Below, piece by piece: positions 1 to 8,601 of a DNA stretch of 28,698 nt. Origin of the DNA: Ruminococcaceae bacterium UBA5450. Lineage in GTDB: Bacteria > Bacillota > Clostridia > Oscillospirales > Acutalibacteraceae. The stretch spans positions 2,885 through 31,582 of the forward strand of contig DIQY01000083.1 of the NCBI GenBank assembly GCA_002424295.1, in the 5' to 3' direction. The notes under the pieces are model-generated. The model searched no databases. It had not been told where the DNA came from and worked only from the letters and a program-made list of their open reading frames with translations. Made by a program: the position numbers and the translations under genes. The stretch's first letter is position 1; each line of letters begins with the position of its first letter.

Positions 1-2271
1 CGCTGCAATGATTTTGGAGCCGGCGGCGTTTCGGTTGCAATCGGAGAGCTGGCTCCCGGATTAAAAATTGACCTTGATAAAGTACCGAAGAAATATGAGG
101 GCCTTGATGGAACAGAACTGGCGATTTCTGAAAGTCAGGAACGCATGGCCGTCGTTTTAGCGCCTGTGAATGTTGATGCATTTATTAAGGCTGCCGGAGA
201 AGAAAACTTAAATGCGAAAATTGTGGCGGTCGTTACAGAAGAGCCTCGGCTGCAGATGTTCTGGCGCGGAGATGAGATTGTCAATATCACCCGTGCATTT
301 TTGGATACCAACGGCGTTACGCAGGAGACAGATGTAGAGATCTGTGCGCCAAAGGGCGGAGACGATCTTTCGAAGGTAAAAGCAAACGCTTATCGAGAAA
401 TCGTTCCGCAGGAGTTTTGCGGAAAGCCTCTTTCTGAAGCATTTACAGAGAATCTTTCCCGTCTCAATGTTTGCAGTCAGAAGGGCCTTTCGGAACGGTT
501 TGATTCTTCGATCGGCGCTGCAACGGTGCTAATGCCTTTTGCAGGAAAATTTCAGTTGACGCCGGAAGAAGCGATGGCGGCAAAACTGCCGGTCGAAGGC
601 GAAACGGACGATGCCACAGCGATGGGTTACGGCTATATTCCGGGAATTTCTGAGTTTTCTCCGTTCCATGGAGCTGCATGGGCAGTTGTGGAAAGCCTTT
701 CGAAACTTTGCGCAATTGGAGCAGACCCGTTAAAAGCACGGCTGACTTTTCAGGAATATTTTGGACGGATGACCGCAGACGCAAAACGCTGGGGAAAACC
801 GACCGCTGCGCTTTTAGGCGCTCTGACGGCACAGCTGAAACTTGGTTTGCCTTCTATCGGCGGAAAAGACAGTATGTCCGGTACTTTTGAAGACTTGGAT
901 GTTCCTCCGACTTTAGTAAGCTTTGCAGTTGCGATGACAAAAGCAAGCAAGACGATTTCGGCAGCGCTACAAGGAGCCGGCCATAAATTGGTTCTGATTT
1001 TATTGCCGCAGGATTCCGAAACGGGGTTGTTGCCCAATTTTAACGGCATTCAAAAAGTTTATCAGACAGTTCATCAGATGATGGAAAAAGGAGAAGTCCT
1101 TTCTGCTTCCGTTGTCAAAGAAGGCGGCGCAGCAGCTTCTGTTGCAAAAGCAGCTTTCGGGAATAAGATTGGTGTTCGTTTTGCGAAAGAAGCCGAAGAT
1201 GAAACACTTTTGTTCCGTCCGCACAGCGGAGACCTGATCTTGGAACTCAAAGAAAATGTTCCCTTGCCGCAGGGGGCAATCCTTCTTGGAGAAACCACAG
1301 AAGAGCCTGTGATCGAACTGCAGGGACAGAAAATGGAGATTGATTCTTTGATTTCCCGCTGGATGGGAACTCTTGAGAAAATTTTCCCGAGTCATGCGAA
1401 TGAACAGCCGGTTCAGTTTACAGTGCCGCTCTTTATAAAGCGCAATCAGAAAACACTAGCGATTAAGGCGGCCAAGCCGAGAATCTTCATTCCAGTATTT
1501 CCAGGGACTAACTGTGAATATGATTCTGCAAAAGCATTTCGTCGTGCCGGCGGCGATCCGCGGGTATTGGTGGTCAAAAACCTTTCTGCTTCCGGAATTG
1601 AAGAGACAATCTGTAAAATGGAGCAGATGATCGATGAAAGCCAGATCATTATGCTGCCGGGAGGATTTTCCGGCGGCGATGAACCGGATGGTTCCGGTAA
1701 ATTTATTGCGACTACTTTCCGCAATCCGAGAATTGCAGAAGCGGTTTCCCGCTTACTGGAACAGCGGGATGGCTTGATCTTGGGAATCTGCAACGGATTT
1801 CAGGCACTGATTAAGCTGGGCCTTGTTCCGTATGGAAAGATTGTGGAACCTAGTGAGAAAGCCCCGACTTTGACCTTTAATACGCTGGGCAGGCACGTTT
1901 CCCGGATGGTTTATACGCGTGTTGCCAGTGTAAAGAGCCCATGGTTGTCAGGGGTAGAGGCAGGAGATTTGTTTACGATTCCTGTTTCTCACGGAGAAGG
2001 ACGTTTTGTGGCGAGCGATGCTGTGATGAAACAGTTGATTGAAAATGGACAGATTGCAACACAGTATGTAACGCCTTGTGGAATTCCTTCTGGGGATATT
2101 GAATGGAACCCCAATGGTTCTGATTGCGCAGTTGAGGGCATCACCAGCCCCGATGGCCGTGTGTTTGGGAAAATGGGTCACTCTGAGCGCAGAGGAGAAA
2201 ACCTCTATCAGAATGTTCCCGGAGAAAAAGACCAGAAACTGTTTGAATCGGGTGTAAAGTATTTTGGATAA
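1..2271 (+). CDS. purL: Phosphoribosylformylglycinamidine synthase, single-chain PurL, C-terminal part (5' end outside window)
   Basis: The frame is open from base 1 and gives 756 residues, the C-terminal part of a protein usually about 1,200-1,300 residues long. The enzyme converts FGAR plus glutamine and ATP to FGAM in purine synthesis. The visible part begins with an AIR-synthase-like segment (NDFGAGGVSVAIGE). It continues through a second ATP-grasp-like PurM domain (GGKDSMSGTF) and ends with a class I glutamine amidotransferase domain that starts near PRIFIPVFPGTNCEYD. The nucleophile Cys lies in GICNGFQ, and a catalytic His lies in SHGEGRF. The first ATG at 145 is internal, because the reading frame and family similarity continue upstream of it. 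The fused glutaminase domain separates this form from the three-subunit PurS/PurQ/PurL of Bacillus. The stop overlaps the next gene by 8 bases. Confidence 0.95.
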   Translation, partial: RCNDFGAGGVSVAIGELAPGLKIDLDKVPKKYEGLDGTELAISESQERMAVVLAPVNVDAFIKAAGEENLNAKIVAVVTEEPRLQMFWRGDEIVNITRAFLDTNGVTQETDVEICAPKGGDDLSKVKANAYREIVPQEFCGKPLSEAFTENLSRLNVCSQKGLSERFDSSIGAATVLMPFAGKFQLTPEEAMAAKLPVEGETDDATAMGYGYIPGISEFSPFHGAAWAVVESLSKLCAIGADPLKARLTFQEYFGRMTADAKRWGKPTAALLGALTAQLKLGLPSIGGKDSMSGTFEDLDVPPTLVSFAVAMTKASKTISAALQGAGHKLVLILLPQDSETGLLPNFNGIQKVYQTVHQMMEKGEVLSASVVKEGGAAASVAKAAFGNKIGVRFAKEAEDETLLFRPHSGDLILELKENVPLPQGAILLGETTEEPVIELQGQKMEIDSLISRWMGTLEKIFPSHANEQPVQFTVPLFIKRNQKTLAIKAAKPRIFIPVFPGTNCEYDSAKAFRRAGGDPRVLVVKNLSASGIEETICKMEQMIDESQIIMLPGGFSGGDEPDGSGKFIATTFRNPRIAEAVSRLLEQRDGLILGICNGFQALIKLGLVPYGKIVEPSEKAPTLTFNTLGRHVSRMVYTRVASVKSPWLSGVEAGDLFTIPVSHGEGRFVASDAVMKQLIENGQIATQYVTPCGIPSGDIEWNPNGSDCAVEGITSPDGRVFGKMGHSERRGENLYQNVPGEKDQKLFESGVKYFG

Positions 2272-3448
2272 GTATTTAAAACGTACTTGGGCAGAAATCG
2301 ATTTGGATGCGGCAGAGTATAATTATCGTGCAATCCGCGGTGCACTGCATCCGGGGACCAAAATGTGCTGCGTCGTAAAGGCGGATGCTTATGGGCATGG
2401 CTCCGAAGTGTTGGCTCGTCTTTATGAGAAACTGGGCGCCGATTGGCTGGCGGTTTCCAATTTGGAAGAGGCCATTCAGCTGCGCAACGAAAAAGTGCAT
2501 CTGCCGATTTTAATTCTTGGCTATACGCCGCCCAAGATGGCGGGACAGCTCTGTGCCTTGAATATTTCGCAGGCATTGCTTTCTGAAGAATATGCTGAAG
2601 CATTGAACCAAGAGGCGGTTCGGCAGGGGACAACAGTTCGCTGTCATGTAAAGTTAGATACCGGCATGAGCCGAATCGGCTTTGTTTACCAGCAGCCTGA
2701 GCGCGATGGAGCTTCGCTCGACGCGATTGAGCGCGTCTGCAATCTGCCGGGTTTGATTCATGAGGGAATCTTTACCCATTTTGCAGTAGCGGATGAAGGA
2801 GAAGCAGGCAGAGCATTTACGGAACATCAGTTTGCATGCTTTTCCGGTGCAATTAAAGAACTGGAGAAGCGTGGAGTTACTTTTCAGCTTCATCATTGCG
2901 ATAATTCGGCCGGTGTTACGGAATATCCGCAGATGCAGCTCGATATGTGTCGTCCGGGTGTGATTCTCTATGGGATGCAGCCTTCCGCTGCTTTGCAGAA
3001 TCCGCTGCAGCTAAAGCCGGTGATGGCGCTCAAAAGCGTAATTTCGCTTGTTAAAACGCTCGAATCTGATACGCCGCTCAGCTATGGTTGTACCTGTAGA
3101 ACAAAGCAAAAAACAGTGGTGGCAACCGTGCCGATCGGATATGCCGACGGCTATCCTCGGATGCTTTCCAATCAGGGAGAAGTTCTGGTGCATGGCCATC
3201 GAGCAAAGATTCTTGGAAGAGTCTGTATGGATCAGCTGATGATTGACGTAACCGGAATCGAAAATGTTCATGCGGATGATGAGGTGACATTGATTGGCAG
3301 CGAAGGGGAAGAAAGCATTTCCGCCGCAGAGATTGCGGGCCTTTGCAAGACAATCAATTATGAAATCACCTGCGATATCAATAAGCGGGTATCGAGGGTT
3401 TATCTAAGGAATGGAAGACCTGTTTCCGTAACCAATCTTATTTGCTGA
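2264..3448 (+). CDS. alr: Alanine racemase (PLP-dependent)
   Basis: The 394-residue protein is of normal length for the family. It interconverts L- and D-alanine for peptidoglycan. The PLP-binding lysine is K39 in VVKADAYGHG, and the second catalytic base is Y274 in PLSYGCTCRT. The N-terminal TIM barrel and C-terminal beta domain are both complete (VPIGYADGYPR, GRVCMDQLMIDVT). The start is a TTG at 2264, inside the last codons of purL, in the motif WAEIDLDAAEYNY that normally begins the family. No strong Shine-Dalgarno precedes it, so translation is probably coupled to purL termination. A bidirectional terminator follows the gene. The assignment is firm. The start could only move if an unusual codon were used, since no better in-frame start lies nearby. 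Confidence 0.95.
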   Translation: MDKYLKRTWAEIDLDAAEYNYRAIRGALHPGTKMCCVVKADAYGHGSEVLARLYEKLGADWLAVSNLEEAIQLRNEKVHLPILILGYTPPKMAGQLCALNISQALLSEEYAEALNQEAVRQGTTVRCHVKLDTGMSRIGFVYQQPERDGASLDAIERVCNLPGLIHEGIFTHFAVADEGEAGRAFTEHQFACFSGAIKELEKRGVTFQLHHCDNSAGVTEYPQMQLDMCRPGVILYGMQPSAALQNPLQLKPVMALKSVISLVKTLESDTPLSYGCTCRTKQKTVVATVPIGYADGYPRMLSNQGEVLVHGHRAKILGRVCMDQLMIDVTGIENVHADDEVTLIGSEGEESISAAEIAGLCKTINYEITCDINKRVSRVYLRNGRPVSVTNLIC

Positions 3449-3459
3449 ACTTGATGATA

Positions 3460-3500
3460 AAAAATGCTCTCTGCAGTGAAAAACTGCAGAGAGCATTTTT
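3460..3500. terminator. Bidirectional intrinsic terminator between alr and the ABC operon
   Basis: The arms 3460-3476 and 3484-3500 are exact complements (core TGCTCTCTGCAG) around a 7-nt loop. A-tract and T-tract flanks suit both directions. It separates convergent alr (plus) from the ABC ATPase gene (minus). Confidence 0.93.
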
Positions 3501-3518
3501 ATTGTGCGAATGATTTTT

Positions 3519-4313
3519 TTAAGAGAGCAGCATGCGGTCATTTGTAAGTGCTGCACCTTGAGCGGTATGAAAGCGAGCTAAGAGATCATCGACAGTAAGA
3601 GATTTTTTCTCTTCTTCTTTGATATCAAAAAGAATCGTTCCTTCATTCATCATGATAATACGGTTCCCATATTTGAGAGCATCGCTCATGTTGTGCGTGA
3701 CCATCATGGCGGTAAGTTTATCTCGTTTAATAAATTCGTCTGTCAGGTTTAAAACAGTTGCGGCTGTTTTAGGGTCAAGCGCTGCCGTATGTTCGTCTAA
3801 AAGTAAAAGCTTGGGCTTTTGCAGAGTTGCCATCAAAAGAGTCAGCGCCTGACGCTGTCCGCCGGAAAGAAGGCCAACTTTACTGGTCAGACGGTTTTCC
3901 AGTCCCAAATCCAATACTTTTAATTTTTCCTGATAGAGTTTGCGTTCTTCTTTTGTAATGCCCCAACGCAGTGTCCTTGTCTGTCCACGGCGATAAGCCA
4001 TTGCAAGATTCTCTTCGATGCCCATGTCTCCTGCAGTACCGCGCATCGGGTCCTGAAAAACGCGGCCAAGATATTTTGCTCGTTTAAACTCGGGCAAACG
4101 AGAAACTTCTGTGTCGCCCAAGACAATCGAACCGCTGTCACAGGGAAAAACACCTGCAACTAGATTTAGTAAGGTGCTTTTTCCGGCACCATTTCCGCCG
4201 ATAATGGTAATGAAATCTCCAGGTTCCAGATGGAGATCAATACTAATTAGCGCTTTCTTTTCATTGACGGTTCCTTTATTAAATGTTTTACATACATTTT
4301 TAAGTGTTAACAT
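3519..4313 (-). CDS. ABC transporter ATPase of a TrpXYZ/ABC_sub_bind-type importer
   Basis: The 264-residue ATPase has Walker A GGNGAGKST (about residues 39-47), signature LSGGQRQA and Walker B LLLLDEHTAALDP. The DEHTAALDP form is typical of ATPases that pair with permease and binding-protein families of the TrpX type. The frame is open up to 4403, but the start at 4313 is chosen because AGGAGGGG sits 6 bases upstream and MLTLKNV is the usual N-terminus. It begins 13 bases after the permease stop, so it is the last gene of a three-gene operon (binding protein, permease, ATPase). It should sit on the cytoplasmic face and power import. The substrate cannot be read from the sequence. Confidence 0.9.
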   Translation of the reverse strand: MLTLKNVCKTFNKGTVNEKKALISIDLHLEPGDFITIIGGNGAGKSTLLNLVAGVFPCDSGSIVLGDTEVSRLPEFKRAKYLGRVFQDPMRGTAGDMGIEENLAMAYRRGQTRTLRWGITKEERKLYQEKLKVLDLGLENRLTSKVGLLSGGQRQALTLLMATLQKPKLLLLDEHTAALDPKTAATVLNLTDEFIKRDKLTAMMVTHNMSDALKYGNRIIMMNEGTILFDIKEEEKKSLTVDDLLARFHTAQGAALTNDRMLLS

Positions 4314-4326
4314 CTGGCACCCCTCC

Positions 4327-5331
4327 TTACTCTTTTTGATTGGTTTCGTCCGGATCTTTATCCGAATCATCAATGCTGCCTTCCACTGCGCGATCAGGGA
4401 CAAGCGGCGGCGGAAGCTTTTCCTTGCGGCGTGCAGACCATATTTGGACTTTCTTTTTCAAGATTGGGAAGAATAGCGCCAGTGCGACGATGATGGAAGA
4501 AAGCAGTTTCATGTCCTGTGATTTGAGGCCCATAAAGAGAACCAACGCAATAATGATACGATAAACGACAGAACCTCCCAGCATAGCGATGAGCCGTGCG
4601 ATAAAGCTGAGGTGATGCCCGAGCAGCACTTCGCCGATAATGACAGAGGCAAGACCAATTACGACGGTGCCGATTCCCATGCTGACATCACCAAATCCCT
4701 GTACCTGTGCGACAAGGGCACCGGAAAGACCAACAAGACCGTTGGAGAGGACCAATGCCAAAATGGTCATGGTGTCTGTGTTGACGCCCAAAGAACGTAC
4801 CATGTAGGGATTGTTGCCGGTAGCGCGGATAGAGCAGCCGATTTCGGTGCCAAAAAACCAATACATCAAAGCAATGATAATTGCGGCAATAATACCGCCG
4901 AGAAGCAGTTCGCAATTGTATTTGGAAACGCCAGGCAGCATTGCTTCTACCTTCATATCAACGGTGTCAACGCCTAAAAGCGGAATATTTGCCTTTTCTC
5001 CCATGATGTGAAGGTTGATGGAATAAAGAGCAGTCATAGTAAGAATTCCGGCTAAGATCCCCGGAATTTTCATTTTGGTATTGAGAAAACCTGTTAAAAA
5101 TCCGCAGACCATTCCACCCAGAAGTGCCACCAAAAGCGACAAAAACGGGTTCATGCCCTTTGCGGTTAAAATAGCAGAAATTGCACCGCCGGTCGCGAAG
5201 GAACCATCTACCGTCAGATCGGCAAAATCCAGTACCCGAAAGGTAATGTAAACGCCTAAAGTCATGATGCCCCATAAAATTCCCTGCGCGGCTGCGCCGT
5301 GAACGGCACCCAGTAAGTTTGAAATATCCAT
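4327..5331 (-). CDS. ABC transporter permease, BPD_transp_2-like
   Basis: This 334-residue, highly hydrophobic protein has about eight membrane segments. The N-terminus is MDISNLLGAVHGAAAQGILW, and the hallmark TLGVYITFRVLDFADLTVDG is shared with branched-chain-type permeases. The last 40 or so residues are charged and cytoplasmic. It is the membrane channel of the importer formed with the neighbouring ATPase and lipoprotein. The start codon at 5331 is the only sensible one before the first membrane segment. An 89-base gap with a GC hairpin separates it from the binding-protein gene upstream in transcription. Confidence 0.9.
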   Translation of the reverse strand: MDISNLLGAVHGAAAQGILWGIMTLGVYITFRVLDFADLTVDGSFATGGAISAILTAKGMNPFLSLLVALLGGMVCGFLTGFLNTKMKIPGILAGILTMTALYSINLHIMGEKANIPLLGVDTVDMKVEAMLPGVSKYNCELLLGGIIAAIIIALMYWFFGTEIGCSIRATGNNPYMVRSLGVNTDTMTILALVLSNGLVGLSGALVAQVQGFGDVSMGIGTVVIGLASVIIGEVLLGHHLSFIARLIAMLGGSVVYRIIIALVLFMGLKSQDMKLLSSIIVALALFFPILKKKVQIWSARRKEKLPPPLVPDRAVEGSIDDSDKDPDETNQKE

Positions 5332-5368
5332 ATCCTATAACCCCGATATCATTGATTTTGAGCGCAAT

Positions 5369-5392
5369 GGGCGGTGAGTTGCCCCACCGCCC
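5369..5392 (-). other. Intercistronic hairpin between binding-protein and permease genes
   Basis: The inverted repeat GGGCGGTG/CACCGCCC (8 bp, 8-nt loop) lies in the gap after the binding-protein gene. No T-run follows on the minus strand, so it looks like an RNA-stability or processing element rather than a terminator. Confidence 0.55.
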
Positions 5393-5420
5393 GAAAGTGC
5401 AGATCTAGTTTTTCTGTATG

Positions 5421-6449
5421 TTAAGAAGCGCTGGAGACATCTTGCCCTTTTGTAATTTTTTCGGGCAGTGTAATACCGAGCAGTTTTGCAGTAGCGCTGT
5501 TGTAGGAAACATCGTAATTTTCCTGATATTCAATAGGCATTTCACCAATCTTTGCTTCGCCGCGCAAAACCTTTGCTGCCATTTTGCCTGTCTGTTTGCC
5601 GAGCTCTTCATAATTAATACCAACAGTGCACAGACCTCCATTAGAAACCATGCCACTTTCGCCGACGATAACGGGCAGTTTATTCTCATTAGTGATTGCC
5701 GCTACGTTTTTCATGCCGGAGGCCAGCATGTTGTCAGTTGGAATGTAGACCGCCTGCACTTTTCCAACCATGGACTGTGCTACTTGCTGAATTTCATTGG
5801 AATTGGAAACCGTAAATTCCTGAGACTTGATTCCCAGAGCATCGCAGGCTTCTTTGGCCCAGCCTGCCTGGATCTGGCTGTTTGATTCACTGGAGCAATA
5901 CATAATTCCGACTGTTTCAATGTTCGGAACAATTTCTTTAATCAGATCAATCTGTTCTTTAACCGGCGTTTTATCGCTGGTTCCGGAAACATTTTTTCCA
6001 GGCGCTTCGTTGGAAGCAACCAGTTTGGATTCGGCCGGATCGGTAACCGCTGTAATCAGGACTGGTGTGTCTGTAATAACCTTTGCAACAGCCTGTGCCG
6101 CAGGAGTGGCAATTGCAAGGACTAGATCCGGCTTTTTGTTGGCAAAAGTGTTGGCGATTGTCGCACAGTTTGATTGTTCCCCTTGAGCATTCTGCACATC
6201 ATAAGTAACGTTTACGCCCTCTTTAAAGCCTTCGTCTTCCAAAGCTTCTTTAAACCCCTTGAGAGAAGCATCCATCGCAGGATGAGTCATCAGCTGTGCA
6301 ACTCCGATTGTATAAGTTTTACCGCTCGCAGTTGAAGCAGCAGTGCCGGAAGTGGTGGCAGAACTGCTGGAACTTCCTCCGCATGCCGTCATCGAAACAG
6401 CACATACCGCAGCCATCATGCCGGATAAAATCTTATGGACCTTTTTCAT
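5421..6449 (-). CDS. ABC transporter substrate-binding lipoprotein (ABC_sub_bind/TrpX-like)
   Basis: The protein has 342 residues. It has a lipoprotein signal peptide with lipobox SMTAC (Cys23), followed by a Ser/Ala/Thr linker. The mature part is a two-lobed periplasmic-binding-protein fold (YTIGVAQLMTHPAMDASLKGF near the start; GIMYCSSESNSQIQ and AVYIPTDNMLASGM further on). These phrases match the ABC_sub_bind family, of which TrpX is one member. Ligands reported for the family include tryptophan and other aromatic compounds, but no specific ligand can be claimed here. The ribosome site GGAGGGGG is well placed upstream. It is the first gene of the operon, behind a near-consensus promoter at 6519-6547. 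Confidence 0.88.
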   Translation of the reverse strand: MKKVHKILSGMMAAVCAVSMTACGGSSSSSATTSGTAASTASGKTYTIGVAQLMTHPAMDASLKGFKEALEDEGFKEGVNVTYDVQNAQGEQSNCATIANTFANKKPDLVLAIATPAAQAVAKVITDTPVLITAVTDPAESKLVASNEAPGKNVSGTSDKTPVKEQIDLIKEIVPNIETVGIMYCSSESNSQIQAGWAKEACDALGIKSQEFTVSNSNEIQQVAQSMVGKVQAVYIPTDNMLASGMKNVAAITNENKLPVIVGESGMVSNGGLCTVGINYEELGKQTGKMAAKVLRGEAKIGEMPIEYQENYDVSYNSATAKLLGITLPEKITKGQDVSSAS

Positions 6450-6478
6450 GTTGGTTCCCCCTCCATCGCTTTTAGTAG

Positions 6479-6491
6479 TTAAACCGTTTAA
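6479..6491. promoter_or_regulatory. Candidate operator palindrome in the ABC operon leader
   Basis: TTAAACCGTTTAA is a near-perfect dyad (TTAAA, CCG, TTTAA) between the promoter at 6519-6547 and the start codon at 6449. Its place, about 20-30 bases downstream of the likely transcription start, suits a repressor site. The regulator is unknown. Confidence 0.35.
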
Positions 6492-6518
6492 TACTTTAAA
6501 GCAACGATTAATAGTAGT

Positions 6519-6547
6519 ATTCTACAAGGAAAGCAGACTGATGTCAA
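6519..6547 (-). promoter_or_regulatory. Sigma-A promoter for the TrpX-like ABC operon
   Basis: On the minus strand TTGACA (6542-6547), a 17-base spacer and TAGAAT (6519-6524) give a near-consensus promoter upstream of the binding-protein gene. Confidence 0.8.
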
Positions 6548-6584
6548 TAGAAAATCAAAAATCTCTTAAAATAGAAGAATTTTT

Positions 6585-6613
6585 TTAAAAAGTGCAAAGA
6601 GTCGTGTTATAAT
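6585..6613 (+). promoter_or_regulatory. Promoter for the XRE regulator gene (extended -10)
   Basis: TATAAT at 6608-6613 is preceded by TG at 6605-6606 (extended -10). The -35 region at 6585-6590 (TTAAAA) is poor. The gene starts 28 bases downstream. Confidence 0.65.
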
Positions 6614-6640
6614 AGAAAAAAACAAATCGGAGGAACCGGA

Positions 6641-7057
6641 ATGGAAGCTGTATTATACCGTTATGACGGGGAAAAGCCGACTTTTAAACTGACTGCAGAT
6701 CCGGACGGAAATGATGATGGAGGAAGGCCATATGACCTTCCAAAAGGATATCATGTAGAAGAGACAAAAGATGGGCCTCAAATTATAGGGGAACTCCCCT
6801 GTACACTGGAAGAACATAATGGAAAACCGCTTTTAGTAGACAATAAAAGCCGAAAGGCTTATCTTCTGGAGCGTAGCCGTCGGATTACGCAGCGGCGCGA
6901 AGAGATGGGGATGACCCGTCAGGAACTGGCAGATGCGCTTGGGGTTACGTTGATGGAAGTGTATCAGTGGGAGACCTATGAAGTAGAGATAGGAACTGCT
7001 GTCTTGGGGCGTATTGCCAAAGTACTGGATTGTGAGACGATGGATTTAATTAATTAG
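6641..7057 (+). CDS. XRE-family helix-turn-helix protein
   Basis: The protein has 138 residues in two parts. Residues 1-75 are polar and of unknown fold (YRYDGEKPTFKLTADPDGND). Residues 78-138 form a Cro/C1-type helix-turn-helix (RITQRREEMGMTRQELADAL, then VYQWETYEVEIGTAVLGRIA). The second part resembles the DNA-binding domain of phage-repressor-like regulators. A GGAGG site lies 8 bases before the ATG at 6641. It is a single-gene unit between two importer operons that run the other way, with its own extended -10 promoter. It could regulate either neighbour, but nothing in the sequence proves this. The repeated acidic and Gly-rich stretch at the N-terminus has no motif I recognise. Confidence 0.85.
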   Translation: MEAVLYRYDGEKPTFKLTADPDGNDDGGRPYDLPKGYHVEETKDGPQIIGELPCTLEEHNGKPLLVDNKSRKAYLLERSRRITQRREEMGMTRQELADALGVTLMEVYQWETYEVEIGTAVLGRIAKVLDCETMDLIN

Positions 7058-7080
7058 AGCGAAAAGAAAATTTTAAACAG

Positions 7081-7122
7081 AAAAAGGGTGTGATTTTCAA
7101 TCGAAAATCACACCCTTTTTTT
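7081..7122. terminator. Bidirectional terminator
   Basis: A long stem joins 7081-7098 to 7103-7120 (core GGGTGTGATTTTC) with a 4-nt loop and A/T tracts on both sides. It lies between the XRE gene (plus) and the amino-acid ABC operon (minus). Confidence 0.93.
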
Positions 7123-7130
7123 AAGAATAG

Positions 7131-7886
7131 TTATTGTCCTTTAAGAATGCTATTTAAAAATTCTTTTGTGCGGGGCTGCGTTGGGTTGGAAAAAATCTGT
7201 TCAGGAGGTCCCTCTTCCAGAATCACACCTTGATCCATAAAAATTACTTTATTTGCGACTTCTCTTGCAAAGCTCATCTCGTGAGTGACCACGATCATGG
7301 TCATGCTGTCACGGGCAAGCTGCTTCATGGTATCGAGTACCTCGACAGTCAATTCCGGGTCCAATGCCGAAGTTGGTTCGTCAAACAACAGGATATCGGG
7401 GTGCATCATCAGTGCACGGGCAATCGCAACCCGCTGCTTCTGTCCGCCGGAAAGTTCGCGCGGATAGCTGTTTGCTTTTTCCGAGAGCCCAACTTTGTTG
7501 AGATACCGTGTACAATCGTCGGCTGTGATTTTAGAGTCCTGCTTTTTCACAAGCTTTGGAGCAAGTTCCAGGTTCTTTCGAACGGTCAAATGTGGGAAAA
7601 GATTAAAATGCTGAAAAACCATCCCGGTTTTTGCCGTTGCCGCCGCAATTTTAGCGGGCTTGCAGTAAATCCCATTTTCCACCAAAGGGTCTCCGTCAAT
7701 CCAGATAGAGCCACCGTCTATTTTTTCAAGATCAATCAGCGAACGCAGCAGCGTGGATTTTCCACCGCCGGATGGGCCGATTACGGCAACAACTTCTCCT
7801 TTTTCCACTTCAAAAGAAATATCCCGGAGAACGCAAAGATCGCCAAAAGATTTTTTTAGATTTTTTGCTTTTAAAACAGACATCAT
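7131..7886 (-). CDS. Polar amino-acid ABC transporter ATPase (GlnQ/TcyC-like)
   Basis: The 251-residue ATPase has Walker A GPSGGGKST (about residues 37-45), Q-loop FQHFNLFPH, signature LSGGQKQRVAIARAL, Walker B ILLFDEPTSALDPE and H-loop VVTHEMSFAREVA. This set is typical of the polar amino-acid uptake (PAAT) family. The start at 7886 follows AAGGAGG by 5 bases. The longer open frame to 7907 overlaps the permease gene and has no ribosome site. It lies 10 bases after the permease stop, as the last gene of a binding protein-permease-ATPase operon. Likely substrates are glutamine, cystine or a related amino acid. The sequence does not decide between them. Confidence 0.92.
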   Translation of the reverse strand: MMSVLKAKNLKKSFGDLCVLRDISFEVEKGEVVAVIGPSGGGKSTLLRSLIDLEKIDGGSIWIDGDPLVENGIYCKPAKIAAATAKTGMVFQHFNLFPHLTVRKNLELAPKLVKKQDSKITADDCTRYLNKVGLSEKANSYPRELSGGQKQRVAIARALMMHPDILLFDEPTSALDPELTVEVLDTMKQLARDSMTMIVVTHEMSFAREVANKVIFMDQGVILEEGPPEQIFSNPTQPRTKEFLNSILKGQ

Positions 7887-7896
7887 TGTTTCCTCC

Positions 7897-8547
7897 TTAA
7901 AAATCAAATTTCTTTTCTAGTTTTTTGAAAATGACAGACGGAATCGTTGTCAAAACCAAATAGAAGATAGCGGCAAAAATATAGGGGACAAAGGTTGCCT
8001 GAGAGTTGACGATGTTGGTGGCATTTTGCAGCAGCTCTTCGATGCCGAGTGCGAAAATCAGCGAAGTGTCTTTTACGAGCGTGATCGTTTCATTTGCGGT
8101 AGAAGGCAGTGCAACCCGGAACATTTGCGGAAAAACGACGTGCAGATACATTTGGCTTTTTGAAAGGCCAAGCACTTTGGAAGCTTCGTACTGCCCGGGG
8201 TCGACCGCTAAAAGCCCGCCGCGGAAAATCTCGGCAAAATAAGCGGCATAGTTTAAAGTAAATGCCAGTGTACAGGCAAATGAACGGCTTGTAATGACTA
8301 AATGAGGGCCGATTCCCGGTATGTAATAAAGCCCGTAAAATAAGATCAGCATCTGAAGAAGCAATGGCGTTCCGCGAAGAATATAGATATAAAATTCAAA
8401 AAACCAACGAATCGGTTTGATCGAACAGCGGGCACCAAGCATTACCAAAATGCCAAGAATTAAAGACAAGGGGAGCACAATGATAAAAAGCTGCATGGTT
8501 ACCAAAGATCCCTTGCACAGTTGTTGGAACATGACGGAAAAGTCCAT
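7897..8547 (-). CDS. Polar amino-acid ABC transporter permease (HisMQ family)
   Basis: The 216-residue protein has about five membrane segments. The conserved permease features are YILRGTPLLLQMLILFYG near residues 55-72 and the EAA loop YEASKVLGLSKSQMYLHVVF near 124-143. That loop contacts the ATPase. AGGAGG lies upstream of the ATG at 8547. Only one permease gene is present, so the transporter should use a homodimer. It sits between the binding-protein gene (79-base gap with a hairpin) and the ATPase gene (10-base gap). Confidence 0.92.
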   Translation of the reverse strand: MDFSVMFQQLCKGSLVTMQLFIIVLPLSLILGILVMLGARCSIKPIRWFFEFYIYILRGTPLLLQMLILFYGLYYIPGIGPHLVITSRSFACTLAFTLNYAAYFAEIFRGGLLAVDPGQYEASKVLGLSKSQMYLHVVFPQMFRVALPSTANETITLVKDTSLIFALGIEELLQNATNIVNSQATFVPYIFAAIFYLVLTTIPSVIFKKLEKKFDF

Positions 8548-8575
8548 AAAAGAACCTCCTCGAAAATAAGATAGA

Positions 8576-8601
8576 AAAGGGCCGCACTATCGCAGCCCTT
8601 T
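8576..8601 (-). other. Intercistronic hairpin after the amino-acid binding-protein gene
   Basis: The arms AAAGGGC/GCCCTTT (8576-8582 and 8595-8601) form a stem. On the minus strand it is followed by TTTTC, so it may be a partial terminator or a 3' stabiliser. Either would make the binding protein more abundant than the membrane parts. Confidence 0.55.

Noticed and set aside
7230..7859. 209-residue plus-strand frame opposite the amino-acid ABC ATPase
   Set aside because: It is a mirror of a strongly conserved ATPase, with biased Cys/Phe/His composition and no ribosome site.
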